The position numbers and the translations under genes were made by a program. From DAIDHZ01 sp035480255 (lineage in GTDB: Bacteria; Chlamydiota; Chlamydiia; Chlamydiales; SM23-39): a stretch of 64,000 nucleotides of DNA. The notes under the pieces were generated by a model. It was not told where the DNA came from. It made no database searches and was given only the letters and a program-made list of their open reading frames with translations. The stretch lies in contig CAZVXF010000004.1 of NCBI GenBank assembly GCA_964630875.1, positions 5,294-69,293 on the forward strand, in the 5' to 3' direction. This document shows, one piece after another, positions 53,479-63,180 of this stretch; positions within the stretch are counted from its first letter, which is position 1, and each line of letters begins with the position of its first letter.

Positions 53479-53646
53479 AAATTATCCTTATTTTTTACCT
53501 ATATTATACACTCTAAAAAAGATAATTAAAATGAGATTCTTTATTAAATCATTAATAAAAAATTATTAACATATTAAACATTATTTTAAATAGATTACTC
53601 GAGCATCTCATTACGGGATGAGAGAAACTTGTCCATGCAGATTTTA
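53479..53646. other. AT-rich intergenic region
   Basis: This 168-base AT-rich stretch holds the likely promoter region of the Ser-rich gene to the left. No RNA gene or further repeat is recognised before the MITE copy at 53647. Confidence 0.4.
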
Positions 53647-53803
53647 GAGGGAATTGCAAAACTCGCTTTGTGCGCAAAATTTGATGATTGGTTCAATTTG
53701 TGCAAATTGACATAACCTATTGGGCTCTTCTGCAATTTGCAAAAAATTGAATCCAATGGAAAAAGGGCAAATTTGGAGCCAAATGGAGTATTGCAATTCC
53801 CTC
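53647..53803. mobile_element. MITE-like element, family 1, copy C
   Basis: The 157-base element has inverted ends GAGGGAATTGCAAAACTC and GAGTATTGCAATTCCCTC (one mismatch). TA lies directly before it and two bases after it. Its body matches copy B in reverse orientation almost base for base, including TTCAATTTGTGCAAATTGAC and TTGCAAAAAATTGAATCCAA. Confidence 0.75.
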
Positions 53804-53931
53804 TTTATTTAAATTGCTTACGTTCTGATGCTTATGACTTGTCCTAGAAAAACTGCCCGTAAAAGGAAATCTTCGATTCTTGACGCTTTGACGCCGCCAA
53901 TTGAAAATACGCTTTACATTTTTATATCAAT

Positions 53932-54309
53932 GTGAAAATAGAGAATAAAGATATCACAGTGAGATTGAACATGAGTTGTAAAAAAGTTTTCGCAGTGGCA
54001 TTGATGATTGTGAGTATAGTCTCGATCATTATTTCGCTTGTTATCAAAAGTCGTATTCATGAAGGGAAAATACAAGTTTCCAGTGCTCAAGAAAGGGTGA
54101 ATTCAGCAAACTCTTTCTTCTCAGAAGTCCCCTACACAAAAGAGATCGGAAAAGGAGTCACTCGTTCGGCACAAAATGAAATCAATGCCGGAGAGCAAAA
54201 AATCTACAATTACTTTTTAGTTTCTAACTTCCTGCTGTATGGAGGAATAGCCCTCTTCATTCTAGGGTCGATATTAATATTTATTCCAAGGTCAGTAAAT
54301 AAAAATTAA
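53932..54309 (+). CDS. small two-helix membrane protein
   Basis: A 125-residue protein with hydrophobic helices at about 18-38 (VFAVALMIVSIVSIIISLVI) and 95-117 (FLLYGGIALFILGSILIFI), joined by a ~55-residue polar loop. It starts at GTG 53932; an ATG at 53971 would still leave both helices. No family is recognised. Confidence 0.5.
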   Translation: MKIENKDITVRLNMSCKKVFAVALMIVSIVSIIISLVIKSRIHEGKIQVSSAQERVNSANSFFSEVPYTKEIGKGVTRSAQNEINAGEQKIYNYFLVSNFLLYGGIALFILGSILIFIPRSVNKN

Positions 54310-54437
54310 GGAGGTTGTCCAGTATTGCAAAAAATTTTTGTCCTGTAAAGAGGGAAGAACCTCTAAATATAAAAAACATTGAACCAAAATCCTAATTAAA
54401 TCTATAATGTTTGTTAAACTAATTAAGGATTCATTTT

Positions 54438-55091
54438 ATGTTTTCTTTTATAAAAGAACTGTCTAGCACAATTAAACTGCTAATAAATTCGGACGCTCGC
54501 CACCAGAACACTAGAGCTGAAATGCTGCATATTCAAGCAAAAAGCTGCGAACTCGCCCGTTCTCTTCACAGTGAAATTGCAGCTTATAACAGGACATTTC
54601 GACAAGGGTATGAGGCAGTTGAACTCAAAAGAAAAATAGATGGAGTCCATCTTGGTAAAGTAGGACAAGAACGAGATAAGCAGTTAAAAGCAACATTAAA
54701 CGATCTTCAAGAAATCGAATTGAAGCCTAAAAGAGAGGATTTAGACAAACAACTTCGAAAGATTGGAAAAGAACTCTCTAGACACGATCTTTGTGGAGCA
54801 GCTTTAATTGCATACGAAATCTATGATCATGATCACAGATCAACTGTTCTCTCAAATCTGGTTGCTCAACGAATCGATTCTGTTAAAGTTTTGGAAGCAA
54901 TCGCAAAAACAATTGAAGACGATTCTTTAAAGTCAAAGTCACTAGCCATTGCTGCAGAAGTCTCATTGGAAAGAGATAAGGACCCCGAAAATGCGATGAG
55001 GATCGTACAAAAAATCGATGATCCTGAACTTAAAAGTCGTATACTTCGAAGCGTTTCTTTATCCATAAACGATTGTCCTGTTTATAGATAA
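54438..55091 (+). CDS. helical hypothetical protein
   Basis: A 217-residue, highly charged, predicted all-helical protein. The first ~110 residues look like a coiled coil (RKIDGVHLG...ERDKQLKATLNDLQEI). The C-terminal half has short repeats around R..VLSNLV.QRIDS and KS.SLAIAAEV of the helical-hairpin (TPR/SEL-like) type. It may be a protein-interaction module; no family is recognised. Confidence 0.5.
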   Translation: MFSFIKELSSTIKLLINSDARHQNTRAEMLHIQAKSCELARSLHSEIAAYNRTFRQGYEAVELKRKIDGVHLGKVGQERDKQLKATLNDLQEIELKPKREDLDKQLRKIGKELSRHDLCGAALIAYEIYDHDHRSTVLSNLVAQRIDSVKVLEAIAKTIEDDSLKSKSLAIAAEVSLERDKDPENAMRIVQKIDDPELKSRILRSVSLSINDCPVYR

Positions 55092-55371
55092 TAACAAAAA
55101 GAGAAATTCGTGCATTCAGCCAATGCTGATTTTCAACTCTTTAGCTCCTGAGGGGTGTGTTGCATAACCCGTAAAGATGACGGTTCCTGTCAACTCTACT
55201 CATTGGCCTATGCCGCCTGACCCTCGATCATGGCATAGATCATCGCTGCCTTCAATTGAATTTGGAGCTTTTGAAAGTCTCTTAAAGTGGTCACACCTGG
55301 CCTTCTCAGTACAAAAACTTTGATTTACTTTAAGTTCTTATACTCCATTCATTTAATGGGGATTGTAGGAA
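55092..55371. other. intergenic region with a possible coding remnant
   Basis: On the minus strand, about 55330-55208 forms a 40-codon open frame without a start, reading RPGVTTLRDFQKLQIQLKAA and ending in GQAA before a stop. It resembles the C-terminal piece of a lost gene, such as a mobile-element protein, but cannot be assigned. The rest holds nothing recognisable. Confidence 0.3.
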
Positions 55372-55444
55372 TGACGGTAGCCGGACTTGAACCAGCGACA
55401 AACGGATTATGATCCCGCTGCTCTACCAACTGAGCTATACCGCC
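55372..55444 (-). tRNA. tRNA with CAT anticodon (Met or Ile2)
   Basis: A complete cloverleaf reads on the minus strand: acceptor GGCGGTA paired with TACCGTC, D-stem GCTC/GAGC, anticodon loop ATCATAA and T-arm GCTGG/CCGGC with TTCAAGT. The anticodon is CAT. Because the T-arm and variable region resemble lysidine-modified tRNA-Ile2 as well as elongator tRNA-Met, the amino acid is left open. Confidence 0.85.
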
Positions 55445-55465
55445 AGAGGACAGTCTAGATGAAAA

Positions 55466-55538
55466 TAGCGGGGGTAGGACTCGAACCTACGGCCTTTGGG
55501 TTATGAGCCCAACGAGCTAACCACTGCTCCACCCCGCG
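55466..55538 (-). tRNA. initiator tRNA-fMet (CAT)
   Basis: The cloverleaf has acceptor CGCGGGG with an unpaired position 1:72 (C opposite T), the three G-C pairs at the base of the anticodon stem (TTGGG/CCCAA), anticodon CAT and T-arm GTAGG/CCTAC. The mispaired 1:72 and the GGG/CCC stem are the identity marks of initiator tRNA. It lies 21 bases upstream of the other CAT tRNA on the same strand. Confidence 0.9.
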
Positions 55539-55570
55539 ATATGAAAATGAGAGCTTATCAGAAGCTTGAT

Positions 55571-56743
55571 TTATTTCCTAATTATTTTATGAACCTCATT
55601 CCATGTGGCATTCGTTGCCCCTCGAAGTTGTTGTAGAAGTCGTGAGGATCTGAGTAGATAGCTTGAGTAATCTACGATAATCTGCTGAACCGATTTTTCA
55701 AGATTTTGGACGGTCGTTTGAATCCCAGAGGACGTTTCAATGATTTTGCTTACGATCTCTTTTTGCTTGTATGTGAAAGGACCAAAAATGGGCAAACAAC
55801 CGTAGAGAAGAGGTTCGAGCAGATTATGTCCCCCAATTCCAGGAACAAAACTTCCCCCAACAAGGGCGACCTTACTTCTAGCATAGCAGTAGGCCAGTTG
55901 ACCCATTTCATCGATTAATATGACCTGAGCCTTTTGTTGATCTCTAAAGAAGGCAAAATGAATGTTTTTTCGTGTCAAAAGAGCTGCTACTTCAGAAAAT
56001 CTCTCTGGATGTCTCGGAGCAATAAAAATGGGCATTCTCACATTTTTTAATGCATCTAAAATCATTTCCTCTTCAGATGGATGTGTACAGGCAATTGTAA
56101 TATACTCTCTTTCAGCGATATCAACCTTTTGCGGCTCAATATCAAACTTTAGATTGCCCGTAATTTGAACTTTTTTATGAGCAAAAGAAGCAAAACGCTG
56201 TGCATATTCACGATTTTGCACACACAGTAGATCGAGATTCGAAAACAGTTTGGAAGAAAATTTTGGAAATCGTAAGCAACGTTGATAAGAGCGCTCTGAT
56301 ATTTTTCCGCTGACAAGAATTGTTTTTCCTCCATTTTTTTTGACAGCTTTTAATAGATTTGGCCAAATATCTCCCTCGATAAGAAAGCAAATCTCAGGAT
56401 TTAGTTTTTGGACAAAACGCTTCGCTGCATATGAAAAATCAAGCGGTAAATAAAGATGAATATCAGCACAATTTTTTTTTGCCTCAGCAAATCCAGTTGC
56501 GGTCGTTGTTGTGAAACAAAATCGAGATTGAGGATATTTTTCTTTCAAAAGTGATAAAAAAGGAGCCGCTGCTTTTACTTCTCCAACAGAAACTGCATGA
56601 ATCCAAATGACTTTATCCTCTTTTGGAAGAAAAAATCCGAGTCTTTGTAAAAAAGCGGGATGTTTTTTTCCTCTGAAGCGCTCCCAAAGCAACTTCGGAG
56701 CTAAAACCAAGAGGTAAAGAAATAAAACAAAGTTATAGATCAA
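55571..56743 (-). CDS. waaA: 3-deoxy-D-manno-octulosonic acid (Kdo) transferase
   Basis: A 390-residue inner-membrane-associated GT30 glycosyltransferase adding Kdo to lipid A; chlamydial versions can add more than one Kdo. Features are the N-terminal membrane segment, HAVSVGEV, EGDIWPNLL, RHPERF, GGSFVPGIGGHNLLEPLLYG and the C-terminal GPFTYKQKEIV. Its ATG overlaps the leuS stop (ATGA), and leuS-kdtA adjacency also occurs in Chlamydiaceae. Confidence 0.93.
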   Translation of the reverse strand: MIYNFVLFLYLLVLAPKLLWERFRGKKHPAFLQRLGFFLPKEDKVIWIHAVSVGEVKAAAPFLSLLKEKYPQSRFCFTTTTATGFAEAKKNCADIHLYLPLDFSYAAKRFVQKLNPEICFLIEGDIWPNLLKAVKKNGGKTILVSGKISERSYQRCLRFPKFSSKLFSNLDLLCVQNREYAQRFASFAHKKVQITGNLKFDIEPQKVDIAEREYITIACTHPSEEEMILDALKNVRMPIFIAPRHPERFSEVAALLTRKNIHFAFFRDQQKAQVILIDEMGQLAYCYARSKVALVGGSFVPGIGGHNLLEPLLYGCLPIFGPFTYKQKEIVSKIIETSSGIQTTVQNLEKSVQQIIVDYSSYLLRSSRLLQQLRGATNATWNEVHKIIRK

Positions 56744-59205
56744 CTCTTTATCACTATATTCAGCAGTTTATTAGGCACGAAGATGGTCTTTAAAATTTCG
56801 CCTGTCAAGAATTTCTCTACTTCAGGTTTTTTTCTAGCGATTGCCATTAGCTCACTTTCTGAAATGTTCATGGGCAAATCAAAACGACCGCGTAGCTTAC
56901 CGTTAACCTGAATGACATATGTGGCTACATCCTCGATTAGAAACGCAGAATTGACTGCAGGAATTGGAGCAAAGGTAAGAGAATCTTTTCTGCCCAGAAT
57001 TTGCCACATCTCTTCGGCAATATGTGGCGAGAAAGGATAGAGCATTTGAACAGCTCCTTGCAGACATTCTTTTGGATATGCGGATAACTGCGTAAAGACA
57101 TTAAGAAATTCCATCATATGAGCAATGGCTGTGTTGAACTGCAGTGATTCAATATCTTTTGTCACTTGATCGATCAATCGATGCGTCAATTTCATCGCGT
57201 CTAAATGATTCTCTTCAGTGACCTTATCGCTTGTGACCATGTCATAGAAGCGATTTAAAAAACGCTTACAACCAGTAACTGCGTCAGTATTCCACACTTT
57301 TTCTCGATCAAATGGCCCCATGAACATTTCATAAAGACGGAGCGCATCAGCACCAAATTCTTCAACCATTTCATCGGGAGACACACCATTTAATTTTGAT
57401 TTCGACATCTTATCGATGAAAGAAATCAACTCCTCCCCTGTTTTCTTCGAATAGTAGTGCCCATTTTTTTCTTCGACTTCTTCAGCCGGAAGATATCCTC
57501 CGCCATGCAATTTATACGATCTTGAAGTGACAAGACCCTGATTGCGCAAAGTCATAAAAGGTTCAAGAGTGTGAACAAGTCCTAAATCATAAAGCACTTT
57601 ATGCCAAAAACGGGCATACAAAAGGTGAAGAACAGCATGTTCAACGCCGCCGACATACATATCGACTGGCAGCCAATATTTATCAGCTTGTTTGCTCCAG
57701 GCTTCTTTTGAGTTATGCGGATCGCAGAATCGAAGATAGTACCAGCAAGATCCTGCCCATTGCGGCATAGTATTGGTTTCGCGAAGTGCTTTTTTACCCG
57801 TCTTTGGATCGGTGATTTCCACCCAATTTTTTACTTTTGCAAGAGGGCTTTCACCAGACGCTGCAGGCTTATAATCATCCAGTTCTGGCGGCATTAATGG
57901 AAGCTCATCCAGTTCAAGGGCTCGTTTTGTTCCATCTGCAAAATGTAAGATTGGGAAAGGTTCGCCCCAGTAACGCTGCCGCGAAAAAAGCCAATCTCGA
58001 AGTTTATAATGAACAGTTCTCTTCCCAATTTGTTCTTTCTCTAACCAATCAGTCATGACTTTCTTCGACTCAGTTGCATCTAAACCGTCGAGAAACAAAC
58101 TATCAAAGGCGATTCCTTCTTCATTTTTAACAGGGATAATTGGCAAATCGTAAGTTGTAGCAAAACCAAAATCTCTTTCATCGTGAGCAGGAACTCCCAT
58201 GATAGCGCCGGTTCCATATGCCATTAATACATAGTCGGCAACCCATATCGGAATTTTTCTACCTGTCACCGGATGAAGTGCATAGGCTCCAGTCCAAACT
58301 CCTGTTTGTTTTTTTGCTAAATCGGTTCGATCTAAATCGGTTTTCGTAGCGACAACCTTAAGATATTCTTCGACTGCTTTCTTTTGACTTTCTGTCGTGA
58401 TTCTCTGCACAATTGGATGCTCTGGCGCAACACTTAAAAAACTTACGCCAAATAATGTATCTGGGCATGTTGTGAAAACAGTGATTTCCTCCTTTCCAAC
58501 AGAGAAGTTAATTGTACTCCCAACGCTTCGGCCAATCCAATTTGCTTGTAATTTCTTCAGGTGGTCTGGCCAATCTAACAAATCCAAATCAGAAAGCAAC
58601 CGGTCCGCATACGCAGTAATTTTTAAAATCCATTGCTTTAATGGTCTTCTTTCTACGGGATAACCACCCTCTTTAGACTTTCCATTTTCGACCTCTTCAT
58701 TGGCTAAAACGGTTCCTAAAGCAGGACAGAAGTTGACATTGATCTCAGCCTCATAAGCAAGACCTTTCTCAAATAGAAGCGTAAAAATCCATTGCGTCCA
58801 TTTGTAATAATTTGGATCGCTTGTCGCGATCTCTCGATCCCAATCATAACTAAATCCGAGCGACTCTAACTGTCTTCGGTAAGTATCGATATTGGCTTTT
58901 GTCGTGACTGCAGGATGGGTTCCTGTTCGGATCGCGTACTGTTCCGCCGGTAGCCCAAAACTATCCCAGCCCATCGGATGAAGGACATTAAAACCTTTTT
59001 GCCTCTTATATCGAGCCAAAATATCAGTGCCGGTATAACCAGTCACATGACCCACATGAAGGCCAGCTCCCGATGGGTAGGGAAACATATCCAAAATGTA
59101 ATACTTGGGTTTCGCTAAATCGATTTCAGCCTTAAAAGTCTTATGCTCTTTCCAATATTTCTGCCATTTCTTCTCAATGGACTTGGGATCGTATTTCTGT
59201 TTCAT
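56740..59205 (-). CDS. leuS: leucyl-tRNA synthetase
   Basis: An 821-residue class Ia synthetase. It shows the HIGH motif as HVGH (in YPSGAGLHVGH), the editing domain with the TTCPDTLFG threonine-rich block and the KMSKS loop (DKMSKSKLNG). The ATG at 59205 is used; an in-frame TTG two codons earlier is possible. It leads the leuS-kdtA operon. Confidence 0.95.
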   Translation of the reverse strand: MKQKYDPKSIEKKWQKYWKEHKTFKAEIDLAKPKYYILDMFPYPSGAGLHVGHVTGYTGTDILARYKRQKGFNVLHPMGWDSFGLPAEQYAIRTGTHPAVTTKANIDTYRRQLESLGFSYDWDREIATSDPNYYKWTQWIFTLLFEKGLAYEAEINVNFCPALGTVLANEEVENGKSKEGGYPVERRPLKQWILKITAYADRLLSDLDLLDWPDHLKKLQANWIGRSVGSTINFSVGKEEITVFTTCPDTLFGVSFLSVAPEHPIVQRITTESQKKAVEEYLKVVATKTDLDRTDLAKKQTGVWTGAYALHPVTGRKIPIWVADYVLMAYGTGAIMGVPAHDERDFGFATTYDLPIIPVKNEEGIAFDSLFLDGLDATESKKVMTDWLEKEQIGKRTVHYKLRDWLFSRQRYWGEPFPILHFADGTKRALELDELPLMPPELDDYKPAASGESPLAKVKNWVEITDPKTGKKALRETNTMPQWAGSCWYYLRFCDPHNSKEAWSKQADKYWLPVDMYVGGVEHAVLHLLYARFWHKVLYDLGLVHTLEPFMTLRNQGLVTSRSYKLHGGGYLPAEEVEEKNGHYYSKKTGEELISFIDKMSKSKLNGVSPDEMVEEFGADALRLYEMFMGPFDREKVWNTDAVTGCKRFLNRFYDMVTSDKVTEENHLDAMKLTHRLIDQVTKDIESLQFNTAIAHMMEFLNVFTQLSAYPKECLQGAVQMLYPFSPHIAEEMWQILGRKDSLTFAPIPAVNSAFLIEDVATYVIQVNGKLRGRFDLPMNISESELMAIARKKPEVEKFLTGEILKTIFVPNKLLNIVIKS

Positions 59206-59239
59206 AGTCAATTATGATACCAAATGAGCAATACATCTA

Positions 59240-61030
59240 CTATAATTTTTTCAGTCGATTGAGTGCGGTTTGCAGATTGATACTTATTTTTAGAACTGGA
59301 AGAAGTGGATCTTTTTTCTTCAATCTTTTGAGGACTGTTTTCATTGTGAACTGATCGGGCGTCATGCCCTTTTTAACTTCTTTCCATTCAAGGGGTGTAG
59401 AAACTTTTGCACCCGGCCGAGGGCGGACGGCATATGGCGCGACGATGGCTTGTCCCGAGCGATTTTGTAGGCAGTCGATATAGATATTTTTGCCTCTTTT
59501 TTTAGGAGCTCTTTTCATGCTCGTGGTATCAGGCATACGATCATGCAAGAGGTGTCCGATCATTTCTGCAAATTGACGCGATTGTTCAAAGGTATATTTT
59601 CCATGGAGTGGAATGAGTATGTGTAACCCGTTTCCGCCAGAGGTTTTACAAAAATTTTTGATTTTACATGCATCTAACATCTTGTGCAGAAGTTGTGCAG
59701 CTTCGATTACTTTCTCAAATGCAATATCATGAGGATCTAAATCAATGACGCAATAATCGGGCCGATCTTGCGTTGGACAACGAGCCATAAATGGATGCAG
59801 ATCGATACTTCCTAGATTGACAGCATAAAGAAGACCTTCAAGATCATCGATAAGCAGATAATGATCGATTTTCCCGCCTTCATGCTTCACAGGAATTGTA
59901 CGGATTCCTGGAGGGACTTTTTCATTATTTTTTTGGTAAAAATGTTCCCCTTCAATTCCATTTGGATAGCGGTGTAAAATGATGGGTCGGTCTTTCAAAT
60001 AGGGAAGCATGAGAGGGGCTACTTTCCGATAATATTCAAGTAAGTCCCCTTTTGTGATTTTTTCTTTTGGAAAATAAATTTTATCGAGGTTTGTTAATTT
60101 TATCGCCTCTTCTGGAACCTCTTTTTCGACACTTCGAGCAGGTTTATCGGAGCGCAATCCTAAAAATACAGGATGTCTCATGAGATTTTTTGCTGTCCAT
60201 TCTAGGAAAGAAACTTCGCAAAGAACTTTCGGTTCCACCCAGATTGCATGTTTCTTTGGACAGTTCTTAAACGGGCAAGATCTGCGAATCAACGGTTTTA
60301 ATTTCTGATGCACAAAGCGTAACGTATCACGGCTATATCCAGATCCCACTTGCCCTACAAAAAGTAGTTCCTTTTTCTTGTTATAAACACCCATCAGAAG
60401 CGCGCCAAATTTTTCACGCTCTCCTTTTGGTTCCGTAAAGCCACCGATGACAACTTCTTGCCTGAGCGAAGTTTTGACTTTGATCCAATCACGGCTTCGT
60501 TTGGATTGATAAGGGCTATTCATTCGTTTCCCAATAATTCCCTCAAGTTTCGCCTTCTCTGCGGCTTTAAAAAACGCCTCTCCATGCTCGAGAATATGAT
60601 CGCTATATCGAACAATCGAAAATCGATATTGATTGAGCAATTTTTCCAACATTTTTTTGCGCTCGATGAGTGGCATAGAGCGGAGATCTTTTCCATCTTT
60701 ATAGAGCAAATCAAATACGTAATAGGCGAGCTTTCCTTTTTTTGTTCTCTGATAATTTTGCATTAACTGAAAATGCGACTTCCCCTCTTCGTCTAAGATG
60801 ACAATTTCCCCATCCAAGACAACATCTTCTTTGATTTTTTTGAGATCTTGATTCAAATCAGAAAATTGCTCGAAGACAAGAGATTTGCGCGATTTCAAAA
60901 TGTCATTAAAAGCAAGCGCGCGAAAACCGTCCCACTTCACTTCAAAAAGCCACTCTGGATCCGAAAAAGGCTCTTTGATCAGCGTCGCAAGCATGGGAGG
61001 GATAAAATCGGGCATTTTACTCGGAACCAT
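59240..61030 (-). CDS. ligD: LigD ligase-polymerase (LIG-POL) subunit
   Basis: A 596-residue DNA-repair enzyme of the nonhomologous end-joining pathway. The N-terminal ATP-dependent ligase has the adenylation motif KWDGFR with Lys32 and the downstream DGEIVILD block. The C-terminal half (~300-596) is the primase-polymerase domain with DLDPHD and KTSGGNGLHILIPL. The 3'-phosphoesterase domain normally fused to these is encoded separately just upstream, with a 14-base overlap. No Ku gene lies in the window. An internal ATG at 61015 is an alternative start. Confidence 0.9.
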   Translation of the reverse strand: MVPSKMPDFIPPMLATLIKEPFSDPEWLFEVKWDGFRALAFNDILKSRKSLVFEQFSDLNQDLKKIKEDVVLDGEIVILDEEGKSHFQLMQNYQRTKKGKLAYYVFDLLYKDGKDLRSMPLIERKKMLEKLLNQYRFSIVRYSDHILEHGEAFFKAAEKAKLEGIIGKRMNSPYQSKRSRDWIKVKTSLRQEVVIGGFTEPKGEREKFGALLMGVYNKKKELLFVGQVGSGYSRDTLRFVHQKLKPLIRRSCPFKNCPKKHAIWVEPKVLCEVSFLEWTAKNLMRHPVFLGLRSDKPARSVEKEVPEEAIKLTNLDKIYFPKEKITKGDLLEYYRKVAPLMLPYLKDRPIILHRYPNGIEGEHFYQKNNEKVPPGIRTIPVKHEGGKIDHYLLIDDLEGLLYAVNLGSIDLHPFMARCPTQDRPDYCVIDLDPHDIAFEKVIEAAQLLHKMLDACKIKNFCKTSGGNGLHILIPLHGKYTFEQSRQFAEMIGHLLHDRMPDTTSMKRAPKKRGKNIYIDCLQNRSGQAIVAPYAVRPRPGAKVSTPLEWKEVKKGMTPDQFTMKTVLKRLKKKDPLLPVLKISINLQTALNRLKKL

Positions 61031-61517
61031 TTTTCTGCAATCTCTTTTTCAATAACAGCCACGATTTATCTTGCATGTGCTGAAAGACAAATTTTCCCTG
61101 GAAGCGCTTCCCAGATAAAATTACTCCAAAATGTCCTTTTGCAAGACCTTTTTTAAGATACGATTCCATCTCTTTTTTCGTATTGCCTTCGAATGTGCGA
61201 AAGGTTCCATGATCCCATAGCTCTACAGTTCCTGCTCCATAATTTCCTTCAGGGATAACGCCTTCAAAATATTGATCATCGAGAGGATGATCTTCAACGT
61301 GAATCGCAAGTCTTTTTTCTTTTGAGCTTAAGGGAAGGCCCTTGGGAACCGCCCAACTGAGCAAAACGCCTTTACATTCTAAACGAAAATCATAGTGAAA
61401 GTGGGAAGCAACGTGTCTTTGCACACAAAAATTAAGCGTGCTTGATACTGTTTTGGAAGTCGTAGGCTCTTGCGTTTTCTTAAAATTTCTTTTTTTTCGA
61501 TACTGTTTTACAGACAT
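61017..61517 (-). CDS. LigD 3'-phosphoesterase domain protein
   Basis: A 166-residue stand-alone phosphoesterase of the LigD PE type: FCVQRHVASHFHYDFRLE (H-x-x-x-H-x-H-x-D-x-R core), WAVPKG, HVEDHPLDY-like HVEDHPLDDQYFEGVIP and GNYGAGTVELWD. It removes 3' ribonucleotides and phosphates before ligation. Its product would partner the LIG-POL protein encoded downstream. The ATG at 61517 is used; a TTG at 61529 would overlap PFP by 8 bases. Confidence 0.9.
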   Translation of the reverse strand: MSVKQYRKKRNFKKTQEPTTSKTVSSTLNFCVQRHVASHFHYDFRLECKGVLLSWAVPKGLPLSSKEKRLAIHVEDHPLDDQYFEGVIPEGNYGAGTVELWDHGTFRTFEGNTKKEMESYLKKGLAKGHFGVILSGKRFQGKFVFQHMQDKSWLLLKKRLQKNGSE

Positions 61518-61521
61518 ATCG

Positions 61522-63075
61522 TTATTCAAATGTTAAGGGAACAGAATCGGTGATTTCGCTTTCTCCAAAAAATTGCATTGGACCTGGATTTTGATATTCA
61601 TCATCCCATTTCCAAGCTTCCCGTTTTTCTGAAAATTCGATAAAAGCTTTTCCTTCCAAGCGGACTTGCGTCTTTTGAATCACCGGTTTCTGTATTCCTT
61701 TTCGTTCCTCCATATGCATAAGTTGCAAAATGGGAACAAGCAAACATTGCCAATTCTCTTTTTCTTGTTTGAGATTTTGAATGGCACAAAGAACACCACT
61801 CATCTCGTCACGCACACCCAATGCCGCCATGCAGCCGAGAGCATAACAATAATTCGCATCAAAATTCGACGGATAACACGATCTTCCTTCATACCCAAAG
61901 AAATGGGCAATCGGAGTAAACTTCCCAATAAATCCCCTTCTTTTGAGCTCATTTTTTACAAGATCAATCAATAACCCTTCAGTTTCGATCTGCGAAAGAG
62001 CCACATTTCCATGAGAATCTCTTTCCAGCAATAATTGCGCCTGAATCTTTCCGGGCAATAAATCAAAAAGCGTTTTATTTTTCTGCTTTAAATTCTCTTG
62101 AGTTTCGCCTTTTGCAAGCAACTGATTGAGCTCTTGAATTAAGGCTCTCATTTCTGGAATAAATTCGAGAAGGCCCTCAGGAATTAAAATGATACCGTAT
62201 TCTTTTCCTTGCGCCTTTCTCTTTTCCACTAAATCTGTAATTTCTTGAACAATCTCTTCTAAGCCTTTCCCCTCTTCACCAATCAACGCCAAATTCGGTT
62301 GCGTCGCATAAGCGCATTCAAGCGTGATATGAGAAGCGCTTCGTCCCATTAGCTTGATGAAATGGTAATATTTCTTTGCAGACAGTGCATCGCGCCCAAT
62401 ATTCCCAATCAGTTCAGCATACGTTTTACAAGCACTATCAAATCCAAAAGACATTTCAATCTCAACTGATCGCAAATCGCCATCAATTGTCTTTGGAACA
62501 CCAATCACTTTCGTTGGGCACTCATTCATCATGAAATACTCAGCCAAAACTGCCGCATTGGTATTGGAATCGTCTCCTCCGATCACAACCAGACCATCTA
62601 AAGTCAATTCATTGCAAACCTGTAGACAAGCGGAAAACTGATCTGGCGTTTCAATCTTTGTTCTTCCAGATCCAATCAGATCAAAACCACCTAAATTGCG
62701 CACCTCATCGATTTCTGATCCCTTCAAGTAGCGCCATTTTTTCTCAATCAAACCTGCAGGTCCATTGAGAAAACCAATCAGCTGCGACGAAGTGGTAATT
62801 CTCTGAATTGTATCCCAAATTCCAGCAATGACATTGTGACCGCCTGGCGCCTGTCCGCCTGAAAAAAAAACACCAATCCGAAGCGGAGTCTTTTTCCCAT
62901 GGCCCGCGACTAACTCAGCTCCCTTTTGGTCCCAAGTTTTCGGAAACAAGTGACGAAGATGACTTGCGCTTTTTCTCTCTTGAAGTTTACGCATAAACGC
63001 AACCTCATTCGGTTTTAACAGCAATGATGGAACTTTTGGAATATATTCAAGACGTTTCTTATGAAGTGGATGCAT
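61522..63075 (-). CDS. pfp: diphosphate-fructose-6-phosphate 1-phosphotransferase
   Basis: A 517-residue PPi-dependent phosphofructokinase. The GGDDS motif (166-170), with Asp in place of the second Gly of ATP enzymes, marks PPi use. PKTIDGD (194-200), the N-terminal GGQAPGGHN (73-81) and MGRSASHITLECA are family features. Using PPi instead of ATP saves energy, and two such genes are known in Chlamydiaceae near leuS-kdtA. Confidence 0.93.
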   Translation of the reverse strand: MHPLHKKRLEYIPKVPSLLLKPNEVAFMRKLQERKSASHLRHLFPKTWDQKGAELVAGHGKKTPLRIGVFFSGGQAPGGHNVIAGIWDTIQRITTSSQLIGFLNGPAGLIEKKWRYLKGSEIDEVRNLGGFDLIGSGRTKIETPDQFSACLQVCNELTLDGLVVIGGDDSNTNAAVLAEYFMMNECPTKVIGVPKTIDGDLRSVEIEMSFGFDSACKTYAELIGNIGRDALSAKKYYHFIKLMGRSASHITLECAYATQPNLALIGEEGKGLEEIVQEITDLVEKRKAQGKEYGIILIPEGLLEFIPEMRALIQELNQLLAKGETQENLKQKNKTLFDLLPGKIQAQLLLERDSHGNVALSQIETEGLLIDLVKNELKRRGFIGKFTPIAHFFGYEGRSCYPSNFDANYCYALGCMAALGVRDEMSGVLCAIQNLKQEKENWQCLLVPILQLMHMEERKGIQKPVIQKTQVRLEGKAFIEFSEKREAWKWDDEYQNPGPMQFFGESEITDSVPLTFE

Positions 63076-63180
63076 ACCTAACTCTCGTGATTCAAAAATG
63101 GGTACTGACTTTGTAGAGTCATCTACCGATTTTGAATCGCTCTCGGTATATCCCCACTCTAAAATTTTATTGAAGAGTTG
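63076..63180. other. intergenic region with inverted repeat
   Basis: GATTCAAAA and TTTTGAATC flank a ~33-base loop between the hypothetical gene stop and the pfp start. It could be a terminator for the upstream minus-strand gene or an operator for pfp. No T-run is evident. Confidence 0.3.

Noticed and set aside
53647..53803. Palindromic element as a simple rho-independent terminator
   Set aside because: It is too long, flanked by TA and present in several dispersed copies with the same ends, so a mobile repeat explains it better.
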